NCBI GenBank assembly: GCA_035460965.1
Contig: DATHWB010000368.1
Coordinates: 1-20,199 of the forward strand
Direction of reading: 5' to 3'
DNA from: DATHWB01 sp035460965
Lineage (GTDB): Bacteria > Actinomycetota > Acidimicrobiia > Spongiisociales > ZC4RG35
DNA length: 20,199 nt
Below are positions 1-8,105 of the stretch, piece after piece. The notes under the pieces were generated by a model. The model had not been told where the DNA came from, did not search any database, and saw nothing but the letters and a program-made list of their open reading frames with translations. The translations under genes and the position numbers were made by a program. The number at the start of each line of letters is the position of its first letter. Position 1 is the stretch's first letter.

Positions 1-3
1 CAT
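1..3 (-). CDS. Start codon of a minus-strand gene that continues off the left edge
   Basis: Only the initiation codon is inside the window. On the minus strand an ATG (complement of bases 1-3) is preceded by AGGAG with a seven-base spacer, a good Shine-Dalgarno arrangement. No coding residues are visible, so the product cannot be named. The call rests on the ribosome binding site alone. Confidence 0.5.
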
Positions 4-10
4 GCTCTCT

Positions 11-15
11 CTCCT
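11..15 (-). promoter_or_regulatory. Ribosome binding site for the gene at the left edge
   Basis: The minus strand reads AGGAG here within a purine-rich run, seven bases before the ATG at 3-1. It is the main reason to believe that a gene starts at the window edge. Confidence 0.5.
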
Positions 16-45
16 CTCGAGGTTCTGTGAGGGAGGCTCGGTCCA

Positions 46-66
46 ACGAACCTCGTTCGTACCCTA
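46..66 (-). promoter_or_regulatory. Possible -10 box and dyad upstream of the left-edge gene
   Basis: On the minus strand a TAGGGT box (66-61) is followed directly by the dyad ACGAAC-GAG-GTTCGT (60-46, perfect six-base arms, three-base centre). If TAGGGT is a -10 element, the dyad would sit at about the transcription start, a usual place for a repressor site. No convincing -35 is visible. The dyad resembles a LexA box but has the wrong spacing. Confidence 0.25.
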
Positions 67-99
67 CTGAAGCACGTCTCGGGACGACGCTGAAAACGC

Positions 100-318
100 T
101 TACGGTGATGGTGGCGTCGTCGGTGGGGGATCGGACCGACCGTCGTCCTCCGCCCGGTTGCGCTGCACCCAGCGACGGATCCACCACCCCTCGCCATCGG
201 GGGTGCCGGCGCCCGGGGTCGGTTTGCCCGCCCCCGGCAGGCCGTCGAAACCACCCTGCTCGATCGCCCGGCGGATGATCCGTTCCACGAACGACTCGTG
301 GGGCTCCAGCGTGCCCAT
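100..318 (-). CDS. DUF1992 / DnaJ-C28-like small protein
   Basis: This encodes a 72-residue protein whose N-terminal half matches the DUF1992 (DnaJ homologue subfamily C member 28 conserved) pattern. It has an amphipathic stretch ERIIRRAIEQGGFDGLPGAGKP at about residues 11-32, which matches the family IRxAxExGxFDxLPGxGKP, followed by a WWIRRW segment. The C-terminal tail is short, acidic and proline-rich. Bacterial members are small and often stand alone without a J domain; their function is not established. I chose the ATG at 318 because the conserved region starts just after it and a TACCAT box lies six bases upstream. A longer upstream reading would add 43 unconserved residues. It is divergent from the molybdenum-cofactor operon. 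Confidence 0.75.
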   Translation of the reverse strand: MGTLEPHESFVERIIRRAIEQGGFDGLPGAGKPTPGAGTPDGEGWWIRRWVQRNRAEDDGRSDPPPTTPPSP

Positions 319-324
319 TCCAAC

Positions 325-330
325 ATGGTA
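325..330 (-). promoter_or_regulatory. Candidate -10 box of a leaderless transcript for the DUF1992 gene
   Basis: The minus strand reads TACCAT, then six bases, then the ATG at 318. No Shine-Dalgarno is present, which fits a transcript beginning at or next to the start codon. No -35 is evident. Confidence 0.35.
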
Positions 331-392
331 CGAGACGCCGGCCGTTCGATCGATATGCTGTTTGACGCCTGCGCCTGGCAAGAGGGGAAGTC

Positions 393-1262
393 GTGAGCAC
401 GCAGACCAACGCGGACGAACGCAGATCCACAGTGATTCGGACGGCATGGGGGTTCTTCGCCAACTCGATCGTGGCAGCCGCGCTCGGAGTGGTGTTCGCC
501 CGGATCATCGAACAGTTCGGAATCGCGGTGTGGGGTGCCATCGTCGGCAGGGAGCCGGTGCTGACCCATGTCGTGACGTACTTCCGCGCAGACGGATCGG
601 CAGGCAGCGACATCGCGTTTCTCGGCGGCCCGCTCGCCGCCATCCTCGGCGGCGTGTTCTTCCTCCTCATCTATCCGGGAGCCAAGGACCGCAGCGTCGG
701 GAAGCTCACCGTCCTCTGGACGGTGCTCTTCTGTTTCCGAGCCGGTTTCGTGGACATCCTGACCGTGCCCTTCTCCGAGGAGTCCAACACGGCGCGGGCG
801 TTGGCGACCATCGACCTCCCGGACGGGCTCGACGTGATCATCGCCACAGCCGGAGGTCTCGGACTCGTGTTGATCGCAGTGGCCGCCGCCCCGGCATTCC
901 TCGGCTTCAGTCGACACCTCAGCGAGGTGAATACACCGCGGGAGCGCTTCCGGTACGTGGCATCGATCGCGATGGTCCCCGCCATCACCGGACCATTGCT
1001 GGCGATGCTGTTCTTCGTGCCCGACCAGAAGACCGGGTTTCTCGCGTCCCTACCCTTCGTCGGCCTGTTCGTGGTCATCACGTTGTTGGCCGCCCCCCAG
1101 ACCAAGCACTTCCTGGCTCCACAACTCGCCGAGGAGCGAACCCTCTCGTGGGGTCTCGTCGTCGGATTCTTCGTGGTGTTCCTCGCCACCCGCTACGGAC
1201 TCGAACCGGGACTGGCGATCCCGCCGTGGGACGACGGGTTCCAGTGGGCGTTCCGTCCCTGA
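393..1262 (+). CDS. Unknown polytopic membrane protein, first gene of the moaB-xdhC-coxG operon
   Basis: I do not recognise this 289-residue protein. It has a short polar, presumably cytoplasmic N-terminus followed by about seven hydrophobic segments, near residues 17-37, 73-95, 102-125, 146-172, 187-209, 217-235 and 252-267. There is no signal peptide beyond the first segment, and I see no catalytic motif or cysteine cluster. The GTG start at 393 is supported by AGAGGGGAAG directly upstream (381-390). Its TGA stop overlaps the ATG of the moaB-like gene by one base (TGATG), so the two are probably translationally coupled. That links it to molybdenum-cofactor or molybdenum-hydroxylase genes by position only. 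A role in membrane attachment or transport for that system is conceivable but unproven. Confidence 0.8.
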   Translation: MSTQTNADERRSTVIRTAWGFFANSIVAAALGVVFARIIEQFGIAVWGAIVGREPVLTHVVTYFRADGSAGSDIAFLGGPLAAILGGVFFLLIYPGAKDRSVGKLTVLWTVLFCFRAGFVDILTVPFSEESNTARALATIDLPDGLDVIIATAGGLGLVLIAVAAAPAFLGFSRHLSEVNTPRERFRYVASIAMVPAITGPLLAMLFFVPDQKTGFLASLPFVGLFVVITLLAAPQTKHFLAPQLAEERTLSWGLVVGFFVVFLATRYGLEPGLAIPPWDDGFQWAFRP

Positions 1263-1744
1263 TGCCGACCGCGGCGGTCGTGACGGTCAGCGACGGTGTC
1301 AACGCCGGAACGCGTGAGGACGTATCGGGTGAGACACTGGTCGACATGCTGGGGCGGGCTGGATTCGAGGTGGCGGAGCGCCTCGTGATCCCCGACGACG
1401 CCGGCCTGATCTCGCGCACCATCAGGGGCCTGATCGACCGCGTGGCGCTCGTCCTCACCACCGGCGGCACCGGGTTCGGCCCCCGGGATGTGACGCCGGA
1501 GGCCACCCGACAGGTGATCGAACGCGAGGCGCCTGGTTTGGCCACGCTGATGATCGTGCGGGGACTCGAGTCGACCCCCATGGCCGCCCTGTCACGCGGC
1601 ATCGTCGGTTCGGCCGGCCGGACGCTGGTGGTCAACTTGCCCGGATCGCCCAGGGGAGCCGCCGAGAACCTCGAGGCGATCCTCGGCGTCATCCCACATG
1701 CACTCGATCTCCTGGCGGGGGACACGGAACACTCGGCCGGATAG
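1262..1744 (+). CDS. moaB: MoaB/Mog-family molybdenum cofactor biosynthesis protein
   Basis: This 160-residue protein fits the MoaB/MogA family. Members adenylylate molybdopterin (Mog activity) in the cytoplasm, the step that prepares the cofactor for molybdate insertion. The family signature TTGGTGFGPRDVTPEAT is at residues 66-82, with the conserved Gly-Gly-Thr-Gly and Arg-Asp-x-Thr-Pro-Glu. A second signature with LSRG and NLPGSPRGAAENL lies at about 110-137. The length is normal for single-domain members. The start is the ATG at 1262, which shares one base with the stop of the upstream gene. A longer open frame exists upstream but covers the membrane protein gene and is not real. It is followed nine bases later by xdhC. 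Mog and MoaB cannot be separated with certainty by eye. Confidence 0.9.
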   Translation: MPTAAVVTVSDGVNAGTREDVSGETLVDMLGRAGFEVAERLVIPDDAGLISRTIRGLIDRVALVLTTGGTGFGPRDVTPEATRQVIEREAPGLATLMIVRGLESTPMAALSRGIVGSAGRTLVVNLPGSPRGAAENLEAILGVIPHALDLLAGDTEHSAG

Positions 1745-1747
1745 GGT
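1742..1747 (+). promoter_or_regulatory. Possible internal -10 box before the xdhC-type gene
   Basis: TAGGGT overlaps the moaB stop codon and stands six bases before the ATG at 1754. It has the same geometry as the TANNNT boxes before other genes here. It could give a leaderless internal transcript, or it could be chance. Confidence 0.25.
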
Positions 1748-1753
1748 GCGAGC

Positions 1754-2806
1754 ATGAACGATCCGGTACTCGACGCGGTGCGGTCGTGGGCGGAGATCGG
1801 CACCCCGTTCGCGCTCGCCACCGTGGTCGGTGTCCGCGGCTCGACCTACCGGGGTCTGGCCGCTCGTCAGTTGGTGGGACTCGACGGGACGTCGGTGGGC
1901 ACGGTCTCCGGCGGCTGTCTGGACGCCGACCTGCGCCGGGTGGCGGTGCGGGTGATCGAGTCCGGGGTCGCCGAGCGTGTCGAATTCGACCTGACCGCCG
2001 ACGACGAGGCGATCTGGGGATGGGGAGTGGGCTGCAACGGAGCCACCGATCTGCTGGTCGAACCGGCCGAATCGGCACTGGCCCTCGTCGACCTCATCGG
2101 GCAGCACTCTCGTGAATCGTTCTGCCTGGTGCACCCGGTGGACCGGCCGGCCGGCCGGTTCATCGTGACGCCGGGTGACGCCGGGGACGACCCCGTCACA
2201 CGCGCCGCCCGGGAAGCGATCGACGTCGGACGGCACAGGGCAGTGACCGTGGCGGACTCACCCCACCTGTTCGAGGTCATCGGAGCGCCACCGCGATTGG
2301 TGGTGTTCGGGGCCGGACACGACGCCGCGCCGGTCGTGGCGCAGGCCGCCCGACTCGGGTTCCGGACCGTGGTGGTCGACGACCGCAGGCAGTTCCTCAC
2401 ATCCGAACGCTTCCCGGAGGCGCACGAACTGGTCCATGCCGTCCCCGGCGAGCTGTCGCGAGCGGTGCGGCCCGACTCGAAGACCGCGGTGATCCTCATG
2501 TCCCACAACTATCTGCGAGATCTGGACGCGCTCGAGTCGCTCCTCGGCACCGACGCCGCCTACATCGGTGCGTTGGGGCCGGGTGAGAGGCTCGAGCGGA
2601 TGCTCGCCGACCTGGCCGCCCGTGGCTGCACGGTGACCGGGCACGATCTCGACAGGCTGTACGGCCCGGCCGGACTCGACATCGGGGCCGAAGGGCCGGT
2701 CGAAATCGCCTGGTCGGTCATGTCGGAAGTCCTCTCGGTCATGCGCGGGAAGACGGGCGGGCCGCTCCGCCTGCGCAAGGGTCCAGCTGCGCTGCGCGCC
2801 GATTGA
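1754..2806 (+). CDS. xdhC: XdhC/CoxI-family molybdenum hydroxylase maturation protein
   Basis: This 350-residue protein has the two-part XdhC architecture. The N-terminal XdhC/CoxI domain (about residues 10-105) has GST at 29-31, SGGC at 52-55 and GVGCNG at 91-96, the conserved cysteine-bearing segments of the family. The C-terminal Rossmann-like XdhC_C domain (about 178-320) has FGAGHD at 185-190, VVDDR at 207-211, MSHN at 249-252 and YIGALG at 270-275. Family members bind molybdenum cofactor and aid its sulfuration and insertion into xanthine dehydrogenase or CO-dehydrogenase-type enzymes in the cytoplasm. The gene lies between moaB and coxG, and this grouping supports the assignment. The target enzyme is not in the window. 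CoxI and XdhC roles cannot be told apart from sequence alone. Confidence 0.9.
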   Translation: MNDPVLDAVRSWAEIGTPFALATVVGVRGSTYRGLAARQLVGLDGTSVGTVSGGCLDADLRRVAVRVIESGVAERVEFDLTADDEAIWGWGVGCNGATDLLVEPAESALALVDLIGQHSRESFCLVHPVDRPAGRFIVTPGDAGDDPVTRAAREAIDVGRHRAVTVADSPHLFEVIGAPPRLVVFGAGHDAAPVVAQAARLGFRTVVVDDRRQFLTSERFPEAHELVHAVPGELSRAVRPDSKTAVILMSHNYLRDLDALESLLGTDAAYIGALGPGERLERMLADLAARGCTVTGHDLDRLYGPAGLDIGAEGPVEIAWSVMSEVLSVMRGKTGGPLRLRKGPAALRAD

Positions 2807-2815
2807 CCTCGTGTC

Positions 2816-2844
2816 TACCCTCGGCAGACCGATGACGACGGAGA
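2816..2844 (+). promoter_or_regulatory. Possible -10 box and Shine-Dalgarno before coxG
   Basis: The 42-base gap before coxG contains TACCCT (2816-2821), a TANNNT-type box, and GGAGA (2840-2844) four bases before the ATG at 2849. The ribosome site supports the chosen start. The promoter is a weak suggestion, and the gene may simply be read from the operon. Confidence 0.3.
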
Positions 2845-2848
2845 CCAG

Positions 2849-3400
2849 ATGAAGATCGAGAACGAGTTCACGGTGTCCCAGCCGATCGAGACCGTGTGGC
2901 GTTTCTTCCAGGACGTGCCGTCAGTGGCCGACTGTCTGCCGGGTGCAGAACTCACCGAGGACCGCGGTGATCACACCTATGCCGGAAAGGTGTCGGTGAA
3001 GCTCGGCCCCATGGCCGCCAACTTCGAGGGAGAAGCCACGGTGACTCCGGACGAGGCGAGTCGTTCCGGCACCATCGACGGCAAGGGTGCCGACCGACGG
3101 GGGGGCAGTCGCGGCCAGGTCAAGGTGGAGTATCAGCTGACCGAGGCCGAGCCGGGCACGAAGGTCAGCATCGTGGCCGACGTCATGCTGTCCGGTGCCG
3201 CCGCCCAGTTCGGGAGGACGGGGCTGATCAGCGAGATGTCCAACCGGCTCATCGGGGACTTCGTCGCCTGTGTCGAGGGCAAGCTCTCGGCGGAGACGCC
3301 CGAGGCTGCCGCCGACGTGAAGGCGGCCGATGTCCGCGGCTTCTCGCTCTTTCTCGAGTCCCTCATCGCCTGGATCAGGAGGCTGTTCGGCCGGCGCTGA
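2849..3400 (+). CDS. coxG: CoxG-like SRPBCC-domain protein
   Basis: This 183-residue protein matches carbon-monoxide-dehydrogenase subunit G (CoxG). The SRPBCC/START-like fold covers residues 1 to about 148, with family segments VADCLPGAELTE at about 26-37, YAGKVSVKLGPMAANFEGEA at 44-63, and AAQFGRTGLISEMSNRLIGDF at 118-138. A linker of about 20 residues leads to an amphipathic C-terminal segment GFSLFLESLIAWIRRLFGRR (164-183) that looks like a membrane anchor. CoxG proteins tether or connect the CO dehydrogenase to the membrane and the quinone pool. Here it ends the moaB-xdhC operon, so it probably serves a related molybdenum hydroxylase. The ATG at 2849 has GGAGA four bases upstream. The structural genes coxS, coxM and coxL are absent from this window. 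Confidence 0.88.
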   Translation: MKIENEFTVSQPIETVWRFFQDVPSVADCLPGAELTEDRGDHTYAGKVSVKLGPMAANFEGEATVTPDEASRSGTIDGKGADRRGGSRGQVKVEYQLTEAEPGTKVSIVADVMLSGAAAQFGRTGLISEMSNRLIGDFVACVEGKLSAETPEAAADVKAADVRGFSLFLESLIAWIRRLFGRR

Positions 3401-3409
3401 GCCGGCTTT
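3390..3409 (+). terminator. Hairpin at the end of the coxG operon
   Basis: GCCGGC (3390-3395), a five-base loop and GCCGGC (3401-3406) form a short perfect stem that spans the coxG stop codon and is followed by TTT. It lies between convergent genes, so it may stop transcription of the coxG operon. The stem is short and no long U-tract follows. Confidence 0.35.
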
Positions 3410-3445
3410 GGGCCGCCTTCTTCCCTCGGGGCCGATGCTCGGGGG

Positions 3446-5155
<1,710 letters not shown>

Positions 5156-5219
5156 CCGGGTCGCTCCTTCATGGACCCTCTGGATATCGGCACCGCTGCG
5201 GCTCGGACCAAGTGATTTC

Positions 5220-5252
5220 GGGTCGGTCGGGCCAGACTGAGTCGATCGACCC
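5220..5252 (-). terminator. Inverted repeat after aceE
   Basis: GGGTCGGTCG (5220-5229) and CGATCGACCC (5243-5252) pair over ten bases with one G-U pair and a 13-base loop, 12 bases beyond the aceE stop. No U-tract follows on the minus strand, as is common for candidate terminators in high-GC actinobacteria. It lies in the 108-base gap before the HD-GYP gene, which otherwise shows only that gene's ribosome binding site. Confidence 0.4.
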
Positions 5253-5263
5253 AGTCGAAGTCG

Positions 5264-7978
5264 TCAGCGGGTCCAGGGGGGTGCGGTCGACGGGTCGATA
5301 CCGAGTCGATCTGCCGCCTCCCGCACCGTTCCGACCTCGATCCGCCCTCGCCGAGCCAGTGCCGAGAGGACCGCGAAGGCAACGTGCCGGGCGTCGGTCT
5401 CGAAGAATCGCCGGAGGGCTGTGCGGGTGTCCGAACGGCCGAAACCGTCGGTGCCGAGTATCACGTAGTCGCCCGGAATCCAGCGGCCGACCTGGTCGGG
5501 AACGATGCGCATGAAGTCCGTGACGGCGATCTTCGGCCCGTCGATGCCCGAGAGGATCGAGGTGATCCTCGGTTGGCGAGGCTCCTCGCCGGGATTGAGG
5601 AGGTTCCATCGCTCGGTCGCCATCGCCTCCTCCCGCAGGTTCTTGTACGAGGTGACCGACCACAGTTCGACTCCGATGCCGAAGTCGTCGGCGAGCATGC
5701 GCTGCGCCTCCCGGGCGGCGAGGTGCGCCGTTCCCGAAAAGAGCACTGCCGCGTCGACGCCCACGCCATCCGGTGCCGCCCCCCAGCGGTAGATCCCCTC
5801 GATGATCCCTTCGTCGACGTCGACGGGCTTCGGGGGCTGCACGTAGTTCTCGTTGTAGGCGGTGAGGTAGTAGTAGATGTCCTCTCCGTCCCCGTACATG
5901 CGCTGGATCCCGTCCTCGATGATGACGCCCATCTCGTACGCGAACGCCGGGTCGTAGGCCCGGCACACCGGAACGACCGAGGACAGGATCAGGGAGTGGC
6001 CGTCCTGATGCTGCAGTCCCTCGCCTTGCAGGGTGGTCCGTCCTGCGGTGGCACCGATCAGGAATCCGCGTGCCCGCGCATCGGCCGCCGCCCACAGGAG
6101 GTCACCGACGCGTTGCCAGCCGAACATCGAGTAGTAGATGTAGAACGGCACCAAGGGCACGCCTCGCGTGGCGTACGAGGTGGCTGCCGCCAGCCATGAG
6201 GCGGTGGACCCGGCCTCGGTGATCCCCTCTTCCAGGATCTGGCCGTCCTTGCTCTCGATGTAGGCGAGGAGCATCGCGGCGTCGACCGGCTCGTACAACT
6301 GGCCCTTCGAGGAGTAGATCTTGAGTTCACGGAACAGCGAGTCCATTCCGAACGTGCGGGCTTCGTCGGGGACGATCGGCACGACCTTCGGTCCGAAGCC
6401 CTCTGCCCGCGCCATGTTGCGGAGGATGCGAGTGAAGGCGGTGGTGGTCGATGCCTCGACCTTCCCGGAGCCTTGGTACGTCTCGGCGAACACCTCGGGT
6501 TTGGGCAGATCGAGGGGAACCCGGACCTGCAGGGTGCGAGAAGGCAGCGGGCCGTTGAGCCGGGCGCGCCGCTCCATCAGATAATCGTGCTCGGGTGTGC
6601 CCGAGTCGGGACGGAAGTAGGGGGGATCGTTGTCGCCCTGGAGCGCATCCTCGGGAATCTCGTCCTCCAGATGCAGCCGGGAGCGGAGTTCGAGCAACTG
6701 CTTGTTCGTCAACTCCTTGATCTGGTGCGTGGCGTTTCTCCCCTCGACGTCGGGTCCGAGCGTCCACCCCTTGATCGTCTTGGCGAGGATTACCGTGGGC
6801 GCTCCCGTCAGCGACGTGGCCGTCTGGTAGGCGGCATACACCTTGCGCACGTCGTGGCCACCCCGGCGGAGATCCCAGATCTCGGTATCGCTGAGGTGCT
6901 CGACCATTTCCAGGGTCCGGGGATCCTTGCCGAAGAAGTGCTCGCGTACGAAGGCGCCGTTCTCGGCCTTGTATCGCTGGTACTCGCCGTCCACCGTGCT
7001 GTTCATGACCTCGACGAGGGCACCGTCGTGGTCGGCGTCGAGCAGAGGATCCCAGTTCCCTCCCCAGATGACCTTGATGACGTTCCAACCGGCGCCCCGG
7101 AAGAAAGCCTCCAGCTCCTGGATGATCTTCCCGTTTCCGCGCACCGGGCCATCGAGGCGCTGCAGGTTGCAGTTGATCACCCAGGTGAGGTTGTCCAGCC
7201 CTTCCCTGGCGGCGAGGGAAATGGATCCGAGGGTCTCGGGCTCGTCGACTTCGCCGTCACCCACGAAACACCAGACCCGGCTGTCACTCGTGTCGTCCAG
7301 GCCCCGGTTGTGGAGATACTTGTTGAACCGTGCCTGATAGATCGAGTTGATCGGTCCCAGTCCCATCGAAACCGTCGGGTACTCCCAGAACTCGGGCATG
7401 AGCCGCGGGTGCGGATACGACGACAGGCCGCCGCCGCCGATCTCCGTGCGGAACCCGTCGAGTTGACTCTCGTCCAGTCGCCCTTCCAGGAAGGCGCGGG
7501 CGTAGATGCCGGGTGCAGCATGTCCCTGGATGTACACGGCGTCGCCGGGCGTGCCGTCAGCCTTGCCTCGGAAGAAGTGGTGGAATCCGACCTCGTAGAG
7601 GAGCGCGGACGAGGCGAAGGTCGAGAGATGCCCGCCGATCCCCTTGGCTTCGTTGTTCGCCTTGATGACCATGACTGCCGCGTTCCAGCGGATGAACCGC
7701 CGGATGCGCTTCTCGAGCCATTCGTCCCCCGGGTAGTCGGGCTCTTCCTCGGCCGGAATGGTGTTGATGTACGGCGTCGAGATCGAGCCGGGCACCCCGA
7801 GTGCCCGCTGGTGGGCCCGTTCGAGCAGCTTCGCCATGAGGAACCGTCCCCGCACCTCCCCCTGGGTGGAGACGACCGCGTCGAGAGAGTCGATCCACTC
7901 CTGGGTTTCGGTGGGGTCCGAGTCGTGGAGTTGGTGGACGAAGCCGTCGATGTAGGTGAGGTTGGGCTCTGGGTCCAT
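5264..7978 (-). CDS. aceE: Pyruvate dehydrogenase E1 component, homodimeric type (AceE)
   Basis: This 904-residue protein decarboxylates pyruvate with thiamine diphosphate and passes the acetyl group to lipoyl-E2 in the cytoplasmic pyruvate dehydrogenase complex. The length is normal for the one-chain E1 family. The thiamine-binding segment is complete: GDGEVDEPE at about residues 240-248 with NCNLQRLDGPVRGN from 269. KTIKGW is at 401-406, VPDEARTFGMD at 536-546, and the hallmark TAGRTTLQGEGLQHQDGHS at about 644-662. The C-terminal transketolase-like domain ends normally at a TGA at 5264. No E2 or E3 gene is adjacent, as is common in actinobacteria, where aceE stands apart. The ATG at 7978 has no Shine-Dalgarno, but TAGGCT lies six bases upstream, suggesting a leaderless transcript. 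I see no truncation or frameshift. Confidence 0.97.
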   Translation of the reverse strand: MDPEPNLTYIDGFVHQLHDSDPTETQEWIDSLDAVVSTQGEVRGRFLMAKLLERAHQRALGVPGSISTPYINTIPAEEEPDYPGDEWLEKRIRRFIRWNAAVMVIKANNEAKGIGGHLSTFASSALLYEVGFHHFFRGKADGTPGDAVYIQGHAAPGIYARAFLEGRLDESQLDGFRTEIGGGGLSSYPHPRLMPEFWEYPTVSMGLGPINSIYQARFNKYLHNRGLDDTSDSRVWCFVGDGEVDEPETLGSISLAAREGLDNLTWVINCNLQRLDGPVRGNGKIIQELEAFFRGAGWNVIKVIWGGNWDPLLDADHDGALVEVMNSTVDGEYQRYKAENGAFVREHFFGKDPRTLEMVEHLSDTEIWDLRRGGHDVRKVYAAYQTATSLTGAPTVILAKTIKGWTLGPDVEGRNATHQIKELTNKQLLELRSRLHLEDEIPEDALQGDNDPPYFRPDSGTPEHDYLMERRARLNGPLPSRTLQVRVPLDLPKPEVFAETYQGSGKVEASTTTAFTRILRNMARAEGFGPKVVPIVPDEARTFGMDSLFRELKIYSSKGQLYEPVDAAMLLAYIESKDGQILEEGITEAGSTASWLAAATSYATRGVPLVPFYIYYSMFGWQRVGDLLWAAADARARGFLIGATAGRTTLQGEGLQHQDGHSLILSSVVPVCRAYDPAFAYEMGVIIEDGIQRMYGDGEDIYYYLTAYNENYVQPPKPVDVDEGIIEGIYRWGAAPDGVGVDAAVLFSGTAHLAAREAQRMLADDFGIGVELWSVTSYKNLREEAMATERWNLLNPGEEPRQPRITSILSGIDGPKIAVTDFMRIVPDQVGRWIPGDYVILGTDGFGRSDTRTALRRFFETDARHVAFAVLSALARRGRIEVGTVREAADRLGIDPSTAPPWTR

Positions 7979-7984
7979 GAGCGG

Positions 7985-7990
7985 AGCCTA
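7985..7990 (-). promoter_or_regulatory. Candidate -10 box of a leaderless aceE transcript
   Basis: The minus strand reads TAGGCT, six bases, then the aceE ATG. There is no ribosome binding site in between. A recognisable -35 hexamer is missing. Confidence 0.4.
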
Positions 7991-7998
7991 CCCAAGCC

Positions 7999-8010
7999 GC
8001 GTGATCACGC
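7999..8010. promoter_or_regulatory. Perfect 12-bp palindrome upstream of aceE
   Basis: GCGTGATCACGC is a perfect palindrome lying 9-20 bases upstream of the candidate aceE -10 box, that is, between the usual -10 and -35 positions. It could be an operator for a dimeric regulator. It lacks the six-base spacer of a CRP/GlxR site. No regulator can be named. Confidence 0.3.
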
Positions 8011-8024
8011 CTCCGGCGGCTTAA

Positions 8025-8048
8025 CCCGTCGCCGATCCCGCCGACGGG
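8025..8048. repeat. Inverted repeat between the hydrolase gene and aceE
   Basis: CCCGTCG (8025-8031) and CGACGGG (8042-8048) form a seven-base stem with a ten-base loop. It is the second of two neighbouring hairpins downstream of the hydrolase gene and may assist termination. Confidence 0.4.
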
Positions 8049-8053
8049 ATTCA

Positions 8054-8099
8054 TGCCCGAACTCCCCGGAGTCCCCCCTTCCTTCGGGGAGTTCGGGCA
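8054..8099 (-). terminator. Long near-perfect hairpin after the alpha/beta hydrolase gene
   Basis: TGCCCGAACTCCCCGGAG (8054-8071), a ten-base pyrimidine loop and CTTCGGGGAGTTCGGGCA (8082-8099) form an 18-bp stem with a single G-U pair; the outer 15 bp are perfect. It starts seven bases after the hydrolase stop codon on the minus strand. Position and strength indicate a terminator, although no U-tract follows. It separates the hydrolase from aceE. Confidence 0.65.
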
Positions 8100-8105
8100 G
8101 GTCGG

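Noticed and set aside
46..60. LexA/SOS box candidate GAAC...GTTC
   Set aside because: The centre between GAAC and GTTC is three bases; the actinobacterial and Gram-positive SOS box needs four.
362..367. TTGACG as a -35 element for the membrane protein gene
   Set aside because: No -10-like sequence lies about 17 bases downstream; that place is the ribosome binding site GGGGAAG.
158..1261. Long N-terminal extension of the MoaB-like frame
   Set aside because: It overlaps the membrane protein gene and the DUF1992 gene, and its translation is Arg/Pro-rich with no family similarity; MoaB homology starts at the ATG at 1262.
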